Under the pieces are notes generated by a model, which did not search any database, had not been told where the DNA came from, and saw only the letters and a list, made by a program, of their open reading frames with translations. Positions 1-6,169 of a stretch of DNA of 57,882 nucleotides are shown here, piece after piece (the first letter of the stretch is position 1; each line of letters opens with the position of its first letter). The stretch is from a virus: IMG/VR virus record IMGVR_UViG_3300035670_000247, positions 1 to 57,882 of that record; one strand, given 5' to 3'. The translations under genes were made by a program, and so were the position numbers.

Positions 1-127
1 GTACCGTCTGTTGTACCGTCTGTTGTACCGTCTGTTGTACCGTCTGTTGTACCGTCTGTTGTACCGTCTGTTGTACCGTCTGTTGTACCGTCTGTTGTAC
101 CGTCTGTTGTACCGTCTGTTGTACCGT
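1..127. repeat. 12-bp tandem repeat, left contig end (coding)
   Basis: Ten and a half copies of the unit GTACCGTCTGTT run from the first base to about 127. The same 127 bases end the contig (57756-57882), so the ends overlap. On the minus strand the array is open in the frame of the replication protein and encodes repeated Asp-Gly-Thr-Thr, since 12 bp is exactly four codons. The true copy number is unknown because the contig breaks here. Confidence 0.95.
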
Positions 128-461
128 TGCCTTGGTATTTGTTCCAGTTAAGTATTGTTATTACGCTGGTTACGTGGTTTTTCTGTTGTATTATTTGCGG
201 CGTTTCTTGTCTTTCCAATTCTGCAAGAAATCTTCTCACCTTTCCGCGTGACCACTTCCATCGATCCGCGAAAAGGTCTTCCGACAACGCCAGTTGACCA
301 ACCCCCAAATCAACGCGGCAGCCACGTATTCTAACGTGTGCCTTTCTGTGAGCCGCCATCATCAGCATATCCACCCACGCCTGGCCGCGGGTGAAAGGTT
401 CCGCCAGCCATGCGTCATTGTCGGCTAGAGACCGCCATATTTTTATATAGCCATGTTTCAT
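1..461 (-). CDS. Replisome-organiser-like protein, N-terminal part (continues at 57882)
   Basis: The gene starts at the ATG at 461-459, with a GAGGG ribosome site a few bases upstream, and runs off the left contig end. The phase matches the frame entering from 57882, so both pieces form one protein of at least 304 residues. The N-terminus (MKHGYIKIWRSL...) has the look of the winged-helix domain found in phage replication initiators and replisome organisers (DnaD-like), about residues 1-110, ending in ITILNWNKYQ. After it comes the low-complexity (DGTT)n linker encoded by the 12-bp repeats. Its place in the middle of the early operon fits origin recognition or helicase loading, but no catalytic motif is present. 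The family assignment is inferred from pattern and context. Confidence 0.75.
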   Translation of the reverse strand, partial: MKHGYIKIWRSLADNDAWLAEPFTRGQAWVDMLMMAAHRKAHVRIRGCRVDLGVGQLALSEDLFADRWKWSRGKVRRFLAELERQETPQIIQQKNHVTSVITILNWNKYQGNGTTDGTTDGTTDGTTDGTTDGTTDGTTDGTTDGTTDGTTDG

Positions 462-463
462 AT

Positions 464-829
464 TTACCCTCTGCAAGCGAGATACCGGGCAAGAACAACT
501 GTCTCCGGCACATTGTAGTCAATACCCTCTTGAAGTTCCGGCACGTCCGGGGGCGCCGGATCGTCGATCATATCAAGCCGCCATTCCACAATCCTAACGA
601 TGTCAGCGTGGGACAGTCCGGCGGTCAGTCCGCGGAACACCGAACACTTCACCACCTGGCTGCTGTCCCGTGTCGTAGGTTCGCTTTGCCGCTCTGTTAC
701 GTCACGGGGACAGCCCTGATTGTGCCAGTGGCGCAGGCAGCGGCTGACGATCTCCCCGTGGGTGAAGCCCAGCGCATCATGGATGCGCCGCATCCGCTGT
801 ACAACTCTGTTTTTAAGCCGCAGATCCAC
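464..829 (-). CDS. Small early protein, unknown (121 aa)
   Basis: GTG start at 829, preceded by GAGGGAT inside the end of the upstream Xis-like gene. It stops just before the replication gene at 461, so the three are probably translated together. The first 40 residues are basic and helical (RLKNRVVQRMRRIHDALGFTHGE), which could be a small DNA-binding helical domain. The C-terminal half is acidic. I recognise no catalytic motif. Its position directly before the replisome-organiser-like gene suggests a role in replication or its control, which is inference only. Confidence 0.6.
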   Translation of the reverse strand: MDLRLKNRVVQRMRRIHDALGFTHGEIVSRCLRHWHNQGCPRDVTERQSEPTTRDSSQVVKCSVFRGLTAGLSHADIVRIVEWRLDMIDDPAPPDVPELQEGIDYNVPETVVLARYLACRG

Positions 830-832
830 GCC

Positions 833-1012
833 TTATCCCTCTCGAAAATTGCTTTTGATGAATGCTTCAAGGTCCTCCTGGCGGTATCTGGCATGACATC
901 CAATTTGCACATAGGGGATCTTCACGGCCTTGGTATACCGCCAATGGGATAGCGTTTGCGTGCTAATCCCGAGAATTCTCGCTGCTTCTTTGGTGGTCAG
1001 CAACTGTTCCAC
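833..1012 (-). CDS. Excisionase/MerR-type helix-turn-helix protein (59 aa)
   Basis: A short gene with a GTG start at 1012-1010 and an AGGAG site about nine bases upstream. The translation has the typical single-domain Xis/HTH_17 layout: TTKEAARILGISTQTLSHWR (recognition helix), then a short beta wing, then YRQEDLEAFIKS. Proteins of this fold bend DNA for excision or act as small regulators. It sits in the early operon rather than next to the integrase, so it may be the excisionase expressed on induction or a regulator. A second protein of the same type lies at 55438-55644. Confidence 0.7.
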   Translation of the reverse strand: MEQLLTTKEAARILGISTQTLSHWRYTKAVKIPYVQIGCHARYRQEDLEAFIKSNFREG

Positions 1013-1035
1013 GGTGATGCTCTCCTGAGAAAAGG

Positions 1036-1090
1036 GCCGGGCGGCTGGCTGGGAGGTTTGAGGGAGGGTTGGTAAGACCAGCCGCCCGGC
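1036..1090. promoter_or_regulatory. Perfect 13-bp inverted repeat (hairpin or operator)
   Basis: GCCGGGCGGCTGG at 1036-1048 is exactly complementary to CCAGCCGCCCGGC at 1078-1090, with a 29-base loop. It lies between the 47-residue membrane-protein gene and the Xis-like gene on the minus strand. No U-tract follows, so it is not a simple intrinsic terminator. It could be an operator, an RNA-processing hairpin or an attenuator. Confidence 0.6.
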
Positions 1091-1094
1091 AGAA

Positions 1095-1238
1095 CTATTG
1101 ATTCATCGCCTTGCTTATGTAGGGCAGGCGCGATATATGCCGCACCGCACGTCGGCGCGGCCTGCTGCTGATGCTATGCAGGGCTTCCCACCAGCCCGCG
1201 GCCAGCATTGCCGCCAGGATTATCATCAGAATGGTCAT
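1095..1238 (-). CDS. Small membrane protein (47 aa)
   Basis: ATG at 1238-1236 with GGGAGG eight bases upstream. It overlaps the 3' end of the preceding 83-residue gene in another frame. Residues 2-20 (TILMIILAAMLAAGWWEAL) form one hydrophobic membrane segment, followed by a strongly basic tail (RPRRRAVRH), which predicts an N-out/C-in bitopic protein. Such small early membrane proteins often interfere with host envelope functions or act in superinfection exclusion, but nothing here identifies the role. The strong ribosome site and operon position support that it is real. Confidence 0.55.
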   Translation of the reverse strand: MTILMIILAAMLAAGWWEALHSISSRPRRRAVRHISRLPYISKAMNQ

Positions 1239-1425
1239 GTTTCAGTCCTCCCTGTTGTTTGCTTACTATCCACTCTTCCAGGTCGTCTACATTGACCAGC
1301 GTTGTTGCCCGCTGGTCGTCGCCGGTCTTATACCAGCGTACGCTGCCGCTGGTGTACAGCCGCCGCGTGATGTGCGGCGGCAGCCCGAACATCTGTTTAA
1401 TCTGCTTGACCGTCGCGGTCCTCAT
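1174..1425 (-). CDS. Helix-turn-helix early regulator (83 aa)
   Basis: ATG at 1425 with GGAGG upstream, overlapping the end of the ribbon-helix-helix gene. The N-terminal 55 residues read as a winged helix or Xis-like fold: TATVKQIKQMFGLPPHITRRLY (helix-turn-helix), SVRWYKTGDDQRATTLVNVD (wing), then a helix. The C-terminal 30 residues are polar and Gly/Asp-rich and look disordered. As the second gene of the early operon it may be a Cro-like or early gene regulator. The family is not certain. Confidence 0.6.
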   Translation of the reverse strand: MRTATVKQIKQMFGLPPHITRRLYTSGSVRWYKTGDDQRATTLVNVDDLEEWIVSKQQGGLKHDHSDDNPGGNAGRGLVGSPA

Positions 1426-1588
1426 TTGCGTCCTCCATCGGGTTTCCGTTATTTTGCCGCAAAAATTTTTGCAGCTCCAGCCTGACCAGGCTGGAGGTGG
1501 TCAATTCCCGCTTGCGGGCCTCTATCTCCAGAGCCCGCTTGAGCTTGTGACTCATGCGGATTGCCAAGATTTGTTGCTCCATTGCCAT
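1397..1588 (-). CDS. Ribbon-helix-helix (Arc/CopG-type) repressor (63 aa)
   Basis: First gene of the early minus-strand operon. ATG at 1588 with GGAGG seven bases upstream. Length and pattern match Arc/CopG ribbon-helix-helix proteins: a short strand (QQILAIRMSH), then helix A (KLKRALEIEARKR), a turn (ELTTSS) and helix B (LVRLELQKFL), followed by an acidic disordered tail. It is transcribed divergently from the CI-like repressor at 1707, in the position of Cro in lambdoid switches, so it is probably the lytic-side regulator binding the 1589-1706 intergenic region. Confidence 0.72.
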   Translation of the reverse strand: MAMEQQILAIRMSHKLKRALEIEARKRELTTSSLVRLELQKFLRQNNGNPMEDANEDRDGQAD

Positions 1589-1706
1589 AGTGTCCTCCGT
1601 GAATATTGGATAACCTATAACGGAATTCCTGTACAGTCAAGTGCTTTGTATTGCTTTTTTCATATTTTTATTGTACGTTAAGTTATTAAAGAGCAAGGGG
1701 CATGTG
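1589..1706. promoter_or_regulatory. Divergent promoter/operator region of the lysis-lysogeny switch
   Basis: This gap separates the ribbon-helix-helix gene (minus) from the CI-like repressor gene (plus). On the minus strand a TTGACT box at 1640-1635 and a TATAGG box at 1619-1614 are 15 bases apart, a plausible early promoter. The plus side is A+T-rich (CATATTTTTATTGTA) before the repressor start. Short dyads around CCTGTACAG may be operators. No binding data can be read from sequence, so the boxes are candidates. Confidence 0.5.
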
Positions 1707-2066
1707 ATGAGCATTGGAGACAGAATAAAAAACGAGCGCTTGCGTCAAGGCATGACGCAGGTCGAGCTGTCCCGCAAAAGCGGCATATCACAGGCGCAGA
1801 TCAGCAGTTATGAGCGAGGCATAGATCATCCCCGGCTATACAGTCTGCAGTCCATAGCCAAGGCCCTCGGAGTGACCAGCGTGGACCTGGAGCCGGGGAT
1901 GGCTGGCGAGACGTTGCATGACGATCTTGGCATTTACGAGATTGATTCGGAACCGCTGCTGAGAGTCCTGGAAATCTGGCATGAGCTGACCAGCGTCCAG
2001 CGAACCCTGATAGAATCCATGTGCCAGAGCATATTGGACAACCACAATCAACCAGGAAACAAGTAA
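1707..2066 (+). CDS. CI-like repressor, XRE helix-turn-helix (119 aa)
   Basis: The ATG at 1707 is chosen because the conserved XRE domain begins right there (SIGDRIKNERLRQGMTQVEL) and GCAAGGGG lies upstream; longer in-frame starts would add an unlikely hydrophobic extension. Residues 2-60 form the HTH_3 domain, with recognition helix QAQISSYERG. The C-terminal half (EPLLRVLEIWHELTSVQRTLIE) is helical and probably mediates dimerisation. No LexA-like Ser/Lys protease motif is present, so induction would not be by RecA-stimulated autocleavage. Its gene overlaps the following membrane-peptide gene (TAATG) and is followed by attP and integrase, so it is the probable lysogeny repressor. Confidence 0.75.
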   Translation: MSIGDRIKNERLRQGMTQVELSRKSGISQAQISSYERGIDHPRLYSLQSIAKALGVTSVDLEPGMAGETLHDDLGIYEIDSEPLLRVLEIWHELTSVQRTLIESMCQSILDNHNQPGNK

Positions 2067-2188
2067 TGAGCAAAGAACTGAACAGCGGATGTCTGACGGC
2101 GCTTATGGTGTACGGTTTTGGGATATTGCAATTTGCCGGGGCCGTAGCCATTTGCGTTTTTATCCTCAAAGGCTGCGGTGTAATCTGA
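2066..2188 (+). CDS. Small hydrophobic peptide (40 aa)
   Basis: The start codon overlaps the repressor stop (TAATG), indicating translational coupling. The product has one membrane segment (residues 11-34, TALMVYGFGILQFAGAVAIC and onward) and ends in a short polar tail. It is co-expressed with the repressor and so probably made in lysogens. A superinfection-exclusion role would fit the setting but is inference. No homologous family is recognised. Confidence 0.5.
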   Translation: MSKELNSGCLTALMVYGFGILQFAGAVAICVFILKGCGVI

Positions 2189-2420
2189 CTGTAGACGAAC
2201 TGTAGACGAAAATACTGTAAACATGTGTTAAAATAGGAACGCCACGAAGCTGTTGTGCGTGGTTTTCCCGGTTTTGGTCCTGTTAGTCTTGGTTCAAATC
2301 CAGGTGGGGTAGCCATCTAAAACAGCCTCAAATCTGACAAAATTAGGGATCATTGCAGCAAGATTATATGTAGCCGAATTGTAGACGAGTCGGCAACCTT
2401 TTGAAATAGGAATATTCAAA
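2189..2420 (+). other. attP: attP-like attachment site region
   Basis: The gap upstream of integrase has the layout of a tyrosine-recombinase attP. A core at about 2288-2315 looks like the 3' end of a tRNA gene: T-arm stem CTTGG, loop TTCAAAT, stem CCAGG, acceptor strand and CCA. It is flanked on the left by TGTAGACGA at 2190-2198 and 2201-2209, and on the right by TGTAGCCGA at 2369-2377 and TGTAGACGA at 2380-2388. Both pairs have an 11-bp period, one helical turn, as expected for integrase arm-binding sites. No D-arm or anticodon arm is found, so this is a fragment, not a functional tRNA gene. Confidence 0.75.
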
Positions 2421-3476
2421 ATGGCTCTTTACCGGAGAGGTAAAGTATGGTGGGTCTATATTTACCGGGGAAGGGGACTGTCCCGGATTCAGCAATCGAC
2501 GGGCGAGACGGACAGGAACCGAGCCGCCGCCGTGGAGGCGGTGTTGCAGCAGGCGGTCACCACCGACATTCCAACGGAACGGCTGATCGATCAGATCCGG
2601 GCCATTCGCGGGGAATCCGCGCCGGGGGTACCGTGGGGTCGCGTGTGGGACATGTTTCTTCAGGAGCAGCGCCGCCGGGTGGCGGAGCGGACCCAGAGCA
2701 ACCGCAGGATTGCGCTGGAGCGGCTTGTCAAGTGGGTGGAAAACAACACGGCCTCCTCAACGATCAACGCCTTCACGCGCATACATGCGGCGATGTATTA
2801 TGAACACCTGCTGAAGTCCGGCCTGGCGCACAAGACCGCCAACAACATCAAGGGCGACCTGTCCTCGATATGGTCAACGATACTGGTCAGGGCAGATTTG
2901 GCGGAGAACGTCTGGACTGTTGTGCGGTCGGTCGAAAACCAAAGCCGTCATGGCCGGGCCTTCACCAGCGGCGAGGTCGAGGATATACTCAAGCAGGCGC
3001 GGGACGAGGGCGCACAGTGGGAAGAGGCGTGTCTGATCGCGCTGTACACCGGTTTGCGCCAGGGCGACATTTACGGGTTGCGCCCAGAGCACGTCCAGGG
3101 CGACATGTTTGTGCTACCGCCGTCGAAGACCAGACGGAGCAGCGGTGTCGTGGTCGCCGTGCCGATTCATCGGGAGATTACGGGCAGGATCCGAGAACTT
3201 GCGGACGCGGGCGGTGACTGGTTGCTGCCGGAGTTCAGGGAAAGTTTGGATCGCGACCGCAAGCGGTTTTCAAAAATTCTCCGTCGGGCGAAAATACGCG
3301 CAGACGGAGCGCACTTGACGTTCCACTGTTTCCGGCACTCGTTCAGGACTCGTCTTACCGCAGCCGGGGTGGACGAGGCGGTGATTCGGCGGCTGGCGGG
3401 GTGGACGACGGATGTGGCCGAGATATACAACCACGACGTGACCAGCCTACGCCGGGCGATTGACGTGCTGCTGTGA
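2421..3476 (+). CDS. int: Tyrosine-family phage integrase (351 aa)
   Basis: Catalyses site-specific recombination between attP, just upstream, and the host tRNA attB. Layout: N-terminal arm-binding beta domain (residues 1-50), core-binding SAM-like helical domain (about 70-165), C-terminal catalytic domain (about 175-351). The active-site set is complete: R213 (TGLRQGD), K236 (PSKT), H302 and R305 (HCFRHSF), W328 (AGWTTD) and nucleophile Y336 (EIYNHD). The ATG at 2421 follows the arm repeats closely. It is the last gene of the plus-strand lysogeny module and converges on the lysis cassette. Confidence 0.93.
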   Translation: MALYRRGKVWWVYIYRGRGLSRIQQSTGETDRNRAAAVEAVLQQAVTTDIPTERLIDQIRAIRGESAPGVPWGRVWDMFLQEQRRRVAERTQSNRRIALERLVKWVENNTASSTINAFTRIHAAMYYEHLLKSGLAHKTANNIKGDLSSIWSTILVRADLAENVWTVVRSVENQSRHGRAFTSGEVEDILKQARDEGAQWEEACLIALYTGLRQGDIYGLRPEHVQGDMFVLPPSKTRRSSGVVVAVPIHREITGRIRELADAGGDWLLPEFRESLDRDRKRFSKILRRAKIRADGAHLTFHCFRHSFRTRLTAAGVDEAVIRRLAGWTTDVAEIYNHDVTSLRRAIDVLL

Positions 3477-3477
3477 A

Positions 3478-3753
3478 TTATTGCAGCAGCTGCGCAGTGA
3501 CGGCAGAGATCACTGCCAGTGTGGCGCCGCCGGCCAGAAATACGGCGATCCGCGCAATCAGGCGGATGTCCTGCACATCGGCAACGATTCCTGGGCGACC
3601 GTTGCCATACAGCTCTTTAGCGTGATCCGACGTCTGTTCGTGATGCGCCTTGCAGCGCTCGCTCTGCGCAGCGATATACGTCTCCATGCGCATCTCCAAT
3701 CGCGCTGCTACCGCCTGGGCTATAGAGTTTATCTCATCGTTTGTCAACGTCAT
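3478..3753 (-). CDS. Small membrane protein, candidate holin (91 aa)
   Basis: Last gene of the late minus-strand operon, directly after the permuted papain-like hydrolase gene. ATG at 3753 with AAGGG upstream. The N-terminal 60 residues are polar and helical; the C-terminus has one membrane segment (RLIARIAVFLAGGATLAVIS and onward, about 64-88). A helical cytoplasmic part plus a C-terminal membrane anchor next to a cell-wall hydrolase fits a holin or pinholin accessory, but class-defining features are lacking. No other holin candidate is nearby. Confidence 0.5.
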   Translation of the reverse strand: MTLTNDEINSIAQAVAARLEMRMETYIAAQSERCKAHHEQTSDHAKELYGNGRPGIVADVQDIRLIARIAVFLAGGATLAVISAVTAQLLQ

Positions 3754-3757
3754 TGTG

Positions 3758-4456
3758 TTAACCCTTTGTCAAGTTAAAAATTCCGATTACGTAGAACCGA
3801 CGATCCACGAGAAACCTGGCCGGGTACCACGCCTCCGGGAATTCGTCATTGGTGCCGCTCGCATCCGCGAACAGTCCAGCCTGCCTATCCCATTGCCATA
3901 CAGCTCCGCTGCATACGTTATAGCGGTGATCTTTGAACATCTCAAAAAATGATCGGTCGCGCCAAAACGGAATGATCCGCCGCCACCGTTTGGTCACGTA
4001 CTTCAGGTAGTAAAGCAGTTCCTTGACCGGGTACCGGTCGCCGCGCATCACCGCCTCCCCGGCGCGGTTGGCCACCAGCTCCATCACGTCTTCCGGTGAC
4101 TTTCCCGTCGGGATGAACGCCTCTTCGCGGGGCAGTACCAGGGCAACCCTGTACCCCACCAGTTTGCGTAGCTCCCGGAACCGTGCCTTCGGCCTGTACA
4201 GCTCGGCGATGTGGTCCTCGTCGTAGAGGACTGCCGCATGGGTGTAGTGCCGGGCCGCCTCGACCTGAGCGTCGGTTGCGCCTCCCAGGTCTTTCAACGC
4301 GCAGCCCTGTGCCCAGGCGATGCCGTTGTTCAGCCCTTTGGCTTCACCGTTCATCGTCAGCATGTGCGTTCCGGCCCAGAACTCACCGGCGAGCACCAGC
4401 GACTTGAATTGGGAAATCGGCATCGTGATGATGGGGAGCTGATCGATGGTTTTCAT
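3758..4456 (-). CDS. Permuted papain-like (YiiX/NlpC-P60 type) hydrolase, candidate endolysin
   Basis: The protein (232 aa) has the circularly permuted papain-fold pattern: an early catalytic His (H73 in HYTHAAVLYD) followed by ELY, then the conserved LP(R/K) strand (ALVLPREE, 104-112), and a late catalytic Cys (C182 in YNVCSGAVWQW). YiiX-like enzymes cleave amide bonds in cell wall or lipids. Its position between lipoprotein genes and a putative holin favours a murein endolysin. There is no signal peptide. The ATG overlaps the preceding stop (ATGA). It begins MKTIDQL, as does the unrelated 113-residue protein at 14638-14979. Confidence 0.6.
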   Translation of the reverse strand: MKTIDQLPIITMPISQFKSLVLAGEFWAGTHMLTMNGEAKGLNNGIAWAQGCALKDLGGATDAQVEAARHYTHAAVLYDEDHIAELYRPKARFRELRKLVGYRVALVLPREEAFIPTGKSPEDVMELVANRAGEAVMRGDRYPVKELLYYLKYVTKRWRRIIPFWRDRSFFEMFKDHRYNVCSGAVWQWDRQAGLFADASGTNDEFPEAWYPARFLVDRRFYVIGIFNLTKG

Positions 4457-4953
4457 TTCGCTGGTTCGTTTTCGATGGTTCGATAGCCATAATCCAGCAG
4501 AGCGTCGTCAATGCCCTCGCGAAAGTTAGAGAGTATTGTCGTGTCGGCAAGCACGTCGATGTCTCCGAGTTCCGCTTTGATCCGGTTGCGCATAAGCGTC
4601 AGCGCTTGTGCGGCCAGCGATTGCAGCACTTCGGAACTTTCGGACTCAAGGTCTCGGCCGATTTCCGCCACCTCTTCGGCGATTGCCGTATCGATGTCGT
4701 CCTCCACGTCTTCGGGTACTTCGCCGTCGGTGATCGCGCAGATGACGCGGTACGCGATGACAATAGCTGTTCGAGTGGAAGGCGATTGAACATCCTCGGT
4801 AAGCATGAACGTCACCGCCGCGATTCGTCCGGCCTGGTATCCCGGCTTTTCCGCATTGCGGGAAAATGCGCATCCGCTGCTTATCAGCATCAGCAGTTGC
4901 AGGGTCATTGAGATTGTCAACAGAATTATCAGCGCAAATAATCTAGTCTTCAT
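4453..4953 (-). CDS. Lipoprotein, candidate spanin component (166 aa)
   Basis: The start is placed at the ATG at 4953, eight bases after AAGGAG. The N-terminus is a classic type-II signal: MKTR, a hydrophobic stretch, then the lipobox ISSGC. The mature part is acidic and helical (EDVEDDIDTAIAEEVAEIGR), suggesting a coiled-coil periplasmic domain. With the small lipoprotein upstream and the hydrolase downstream this looks like a Gram-negative lysis cassette in which lipoproteins act as spanins. The spanin role is inferred from context. Confidence 0.55.
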   Translation of the reverse strand: MKTRLFALIILLTISMTLQLLMLISSGCAFSRNAEKPGYQAGRIAAVTFMLTEDVQSPSTRTAIVIAYRVICAITDGEVPEDVEDDIDTAIAEEVAEIGRDLESESSEVLQSLAAQALTLMRNRIKAELGDIDVLADTTILSNFREGIDDALLDYGYRTIENEPAK

Positions 4954-5221
4954 CAGCGTCACTCCTTATTCTATAGTCAGTTCTGTCTGGCCTGACACAG
5001 GACACGATTTGTCCCAGCAGGCTGTCGGATTTTGTGTCTATGGACGCTTTGGTTCCGTCGGGGAACTCCCACGTCGAAGCCACTTTGCCGTTTGCCGAAC
5101 ACGAGAACACGCGCCCGTCCGGCGTCACGCACCACGTTTTGGTCACGCAGCTGGTCAGCATCGTGACTGCCGTCATCAGCAGCAGAATGTATCCACACTT
5201 ATTTTTCCATTTGTTGAACAT
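4943..5221 (-). CDS. Small lipoprotein (92 aa)
   Basis: ATG at 5221, overlapping the preceding gene by about 20 bases. The signal sequence KWKNKCGYILLLMTAVTML is followed by the lipobox LTSC. The mature domain has three further cysteines (TKTWCVT, FSCSANG, IVSCVRP), which may form disulfides in the periplasm. Its end overlaps the next lipoprotein gene. An outer-membrane spanin or a lysogenic-conversion lipoprotein are both possible. Confidence 0.55.
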   Translation of the reverse strand: MFNKWKNKCGYILLLMTAVTMLTSCVTKTWCVTPDGRVFSCSANGKVASTWEFPDGTKASIDTKSDSLLGQIVSCVRPDRTDYRIRSDADED

Positions 5222-5408
5222 TGTGCTGTCCTCGTTGCAATGCTTTGATCATATTCAGCATCTCTTCAAATTTCAGCGCGGTCTCCAACAGCTCCATGCC
5301 GATAAATTCGAGATCATGCCCATGCGTATCAGCTAAAGCTATTGCTCTGGTGCCGGCAGACGCAACATTCTTCCGCAGTTCTGTCAGTTTAGTCATAAAT
5401 TCGTTCAT
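5199..5408 (-). CDS. Small helical protein, unknown (69 aa)
   Basis: ATG overlaps the stop of the 249-residue gene (ATGA at 5408-5405). The whole sequence is predicted helical, with heptad-like hydrophobics (LETALKFEEMLNMIKALQRG). It lies between the secreted structural protein and the lipoproteins. Phage chaperone-like or lysis accessory roles are possible, but nothing defines one. Confidence 0.45.
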   Translation of the reverse strand: MNEFMTKLTELRKNVASAGTRAIALADTHGHDLEFIGMELLETALKFEEMLNMIKALQRGQHNVQQMEK

Positions 5409-6154
5409 GGCAGGTTAGCCCCGATCCACGTCAGCAGCGTGTTAAGAGTGATTCTACGGTGGGTTCCGTCGCTTGCGTCATACAACAGGAGGTAGTCGGT
5501 GCTGGCCAACGTCGTTCCCGCCGCGTAGGTGTTGATCAGATACAGCAGTTCTGCTGCGGACACATTGCCGAGCTGCAGCTGTCCGTCGTCGGCGCATTCC
5601 ACCGTCCATCCATCGATGGGATCGCCTATTGGGTCCATGCCCTCATTAATAGCTGCCACCAGAGCATCGACCTCATCTGCCGTGTAGTAAGCCAGTCCGG
5701 CTGACGATGGCAGGGTGTCGGCGGGGCGTTCGACGTTGTTCCACAGCGTCACCGAATAGTCCACGCTGTAGGCTGCGGTGGCGTCTGATATGTGGATCAT
5801 TACCGGTGCCCGTGGTTCATCCCCCAGATAGTTGAATGCTTCCGTCGTGTTAAGGTCAATGACCACCGAGAGCAGTGCTCCGTCAACATGAAATGCGGCT
5901 CCTGTGGCTATTGCAATGACCGTCTCGTAGTCGTCCTGGGGTTTGATGGTGCATTTGTAAACACCGCCATCGAACCATGCTCCTGATGCAAGGGCAAATA
6001 CCAGCGTTGGCTGCGTCCCGGCAACCAGCCTTCCGGCCTGCGTCATGTTGCCGGACGTCGCATTGACTGTAAATGTCACTGTAGGCGTCGCCGCGGCCGC
6101 TGCGGCCAGCAGTGCGATAGATAGACAAACCAGGCGTCGTATTATTATCATCAT
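5405..6154 (-). CDS. Signal-peptide-bearing virion or surface protein (249 aa)
   Basis: Starts at ATG 6154 after GGAGAACTG. The N-terminus has a Sec signal peptide (IIIRRLVCLSIALLAAAAAA, likely cut after AAATP). The mature part is beta-rich (TVTFTVNATSGNMTQAGRLV) and Thr/Asp-rich; the C-terminus (DYLLLYDASDGTHRRITLN) resembles modules at the ends of phage fibre proteins. It follows the 933-residue secreted adhesin-like protein and shares the same odd feature, an export signal on a late protein. Role unresolved: exported adhesin or fibre accessory. Confidence 0.55.
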   Translation of the reverse strand: MMIIIRRLVCLSIALLAAAAAATPTVTFTVNATSGNMTQAGRLVAGTQPTLVFALASGAWFDGGVYKCTIKPQDDYETVIAIATGAAFHVDGALLSVVIDLNTTEAFNYLGDEPRAPVMIHISDATAAYSVDYSVTLWNNVERPADTLPSSAGLAYYTADEVDALVAAINEGMDPIGDPIDGWTVECADDGQLQLGNVSAAELLYLINTYAAGTTLASTDYLLLYDASDGTHRRITLNTLLTWIGANLP

Positions 6155-6169
6155 TGCAGTTCTCCGTAT

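Noticed and set aside
1-127. CRISPR-like short repeats or direct terminal repeats for packaging
   Set aside because: The units are 12 bp with no spacers and are in-frame coding. The terminal identity is exactly an overlap inside this array, best explained by circular assembly; a true packaging repeat would not have both borders at the array edge.
410-952. 180-residue plus-strand protein
   Set aside because: Overlaps three minus-strand genes with ribosome sites and recognisable folds; no own ribosome site or domain.
2230-2315. Complete tRNA gene
   Set aside because: Only the T-arm, acceptor 3' strand and CCA are found. No D-arm, anticodon stem or matching 5' acceptor strand is present; it fits an attP core.
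1801-2316. 171-residue minus-strand protein starting MATPPGFEP
   Set aside because: It is the antisense reading of the tRNA 3' end (the PPGFEP signature) and of the repressor gene.
4943-6154. Secretion-type toxin or lysogenic-conversion module
   Set aside because: Lipoproteins and exported proteins here lie in the late operon next to lysis genes, which explains them without a toxin role.
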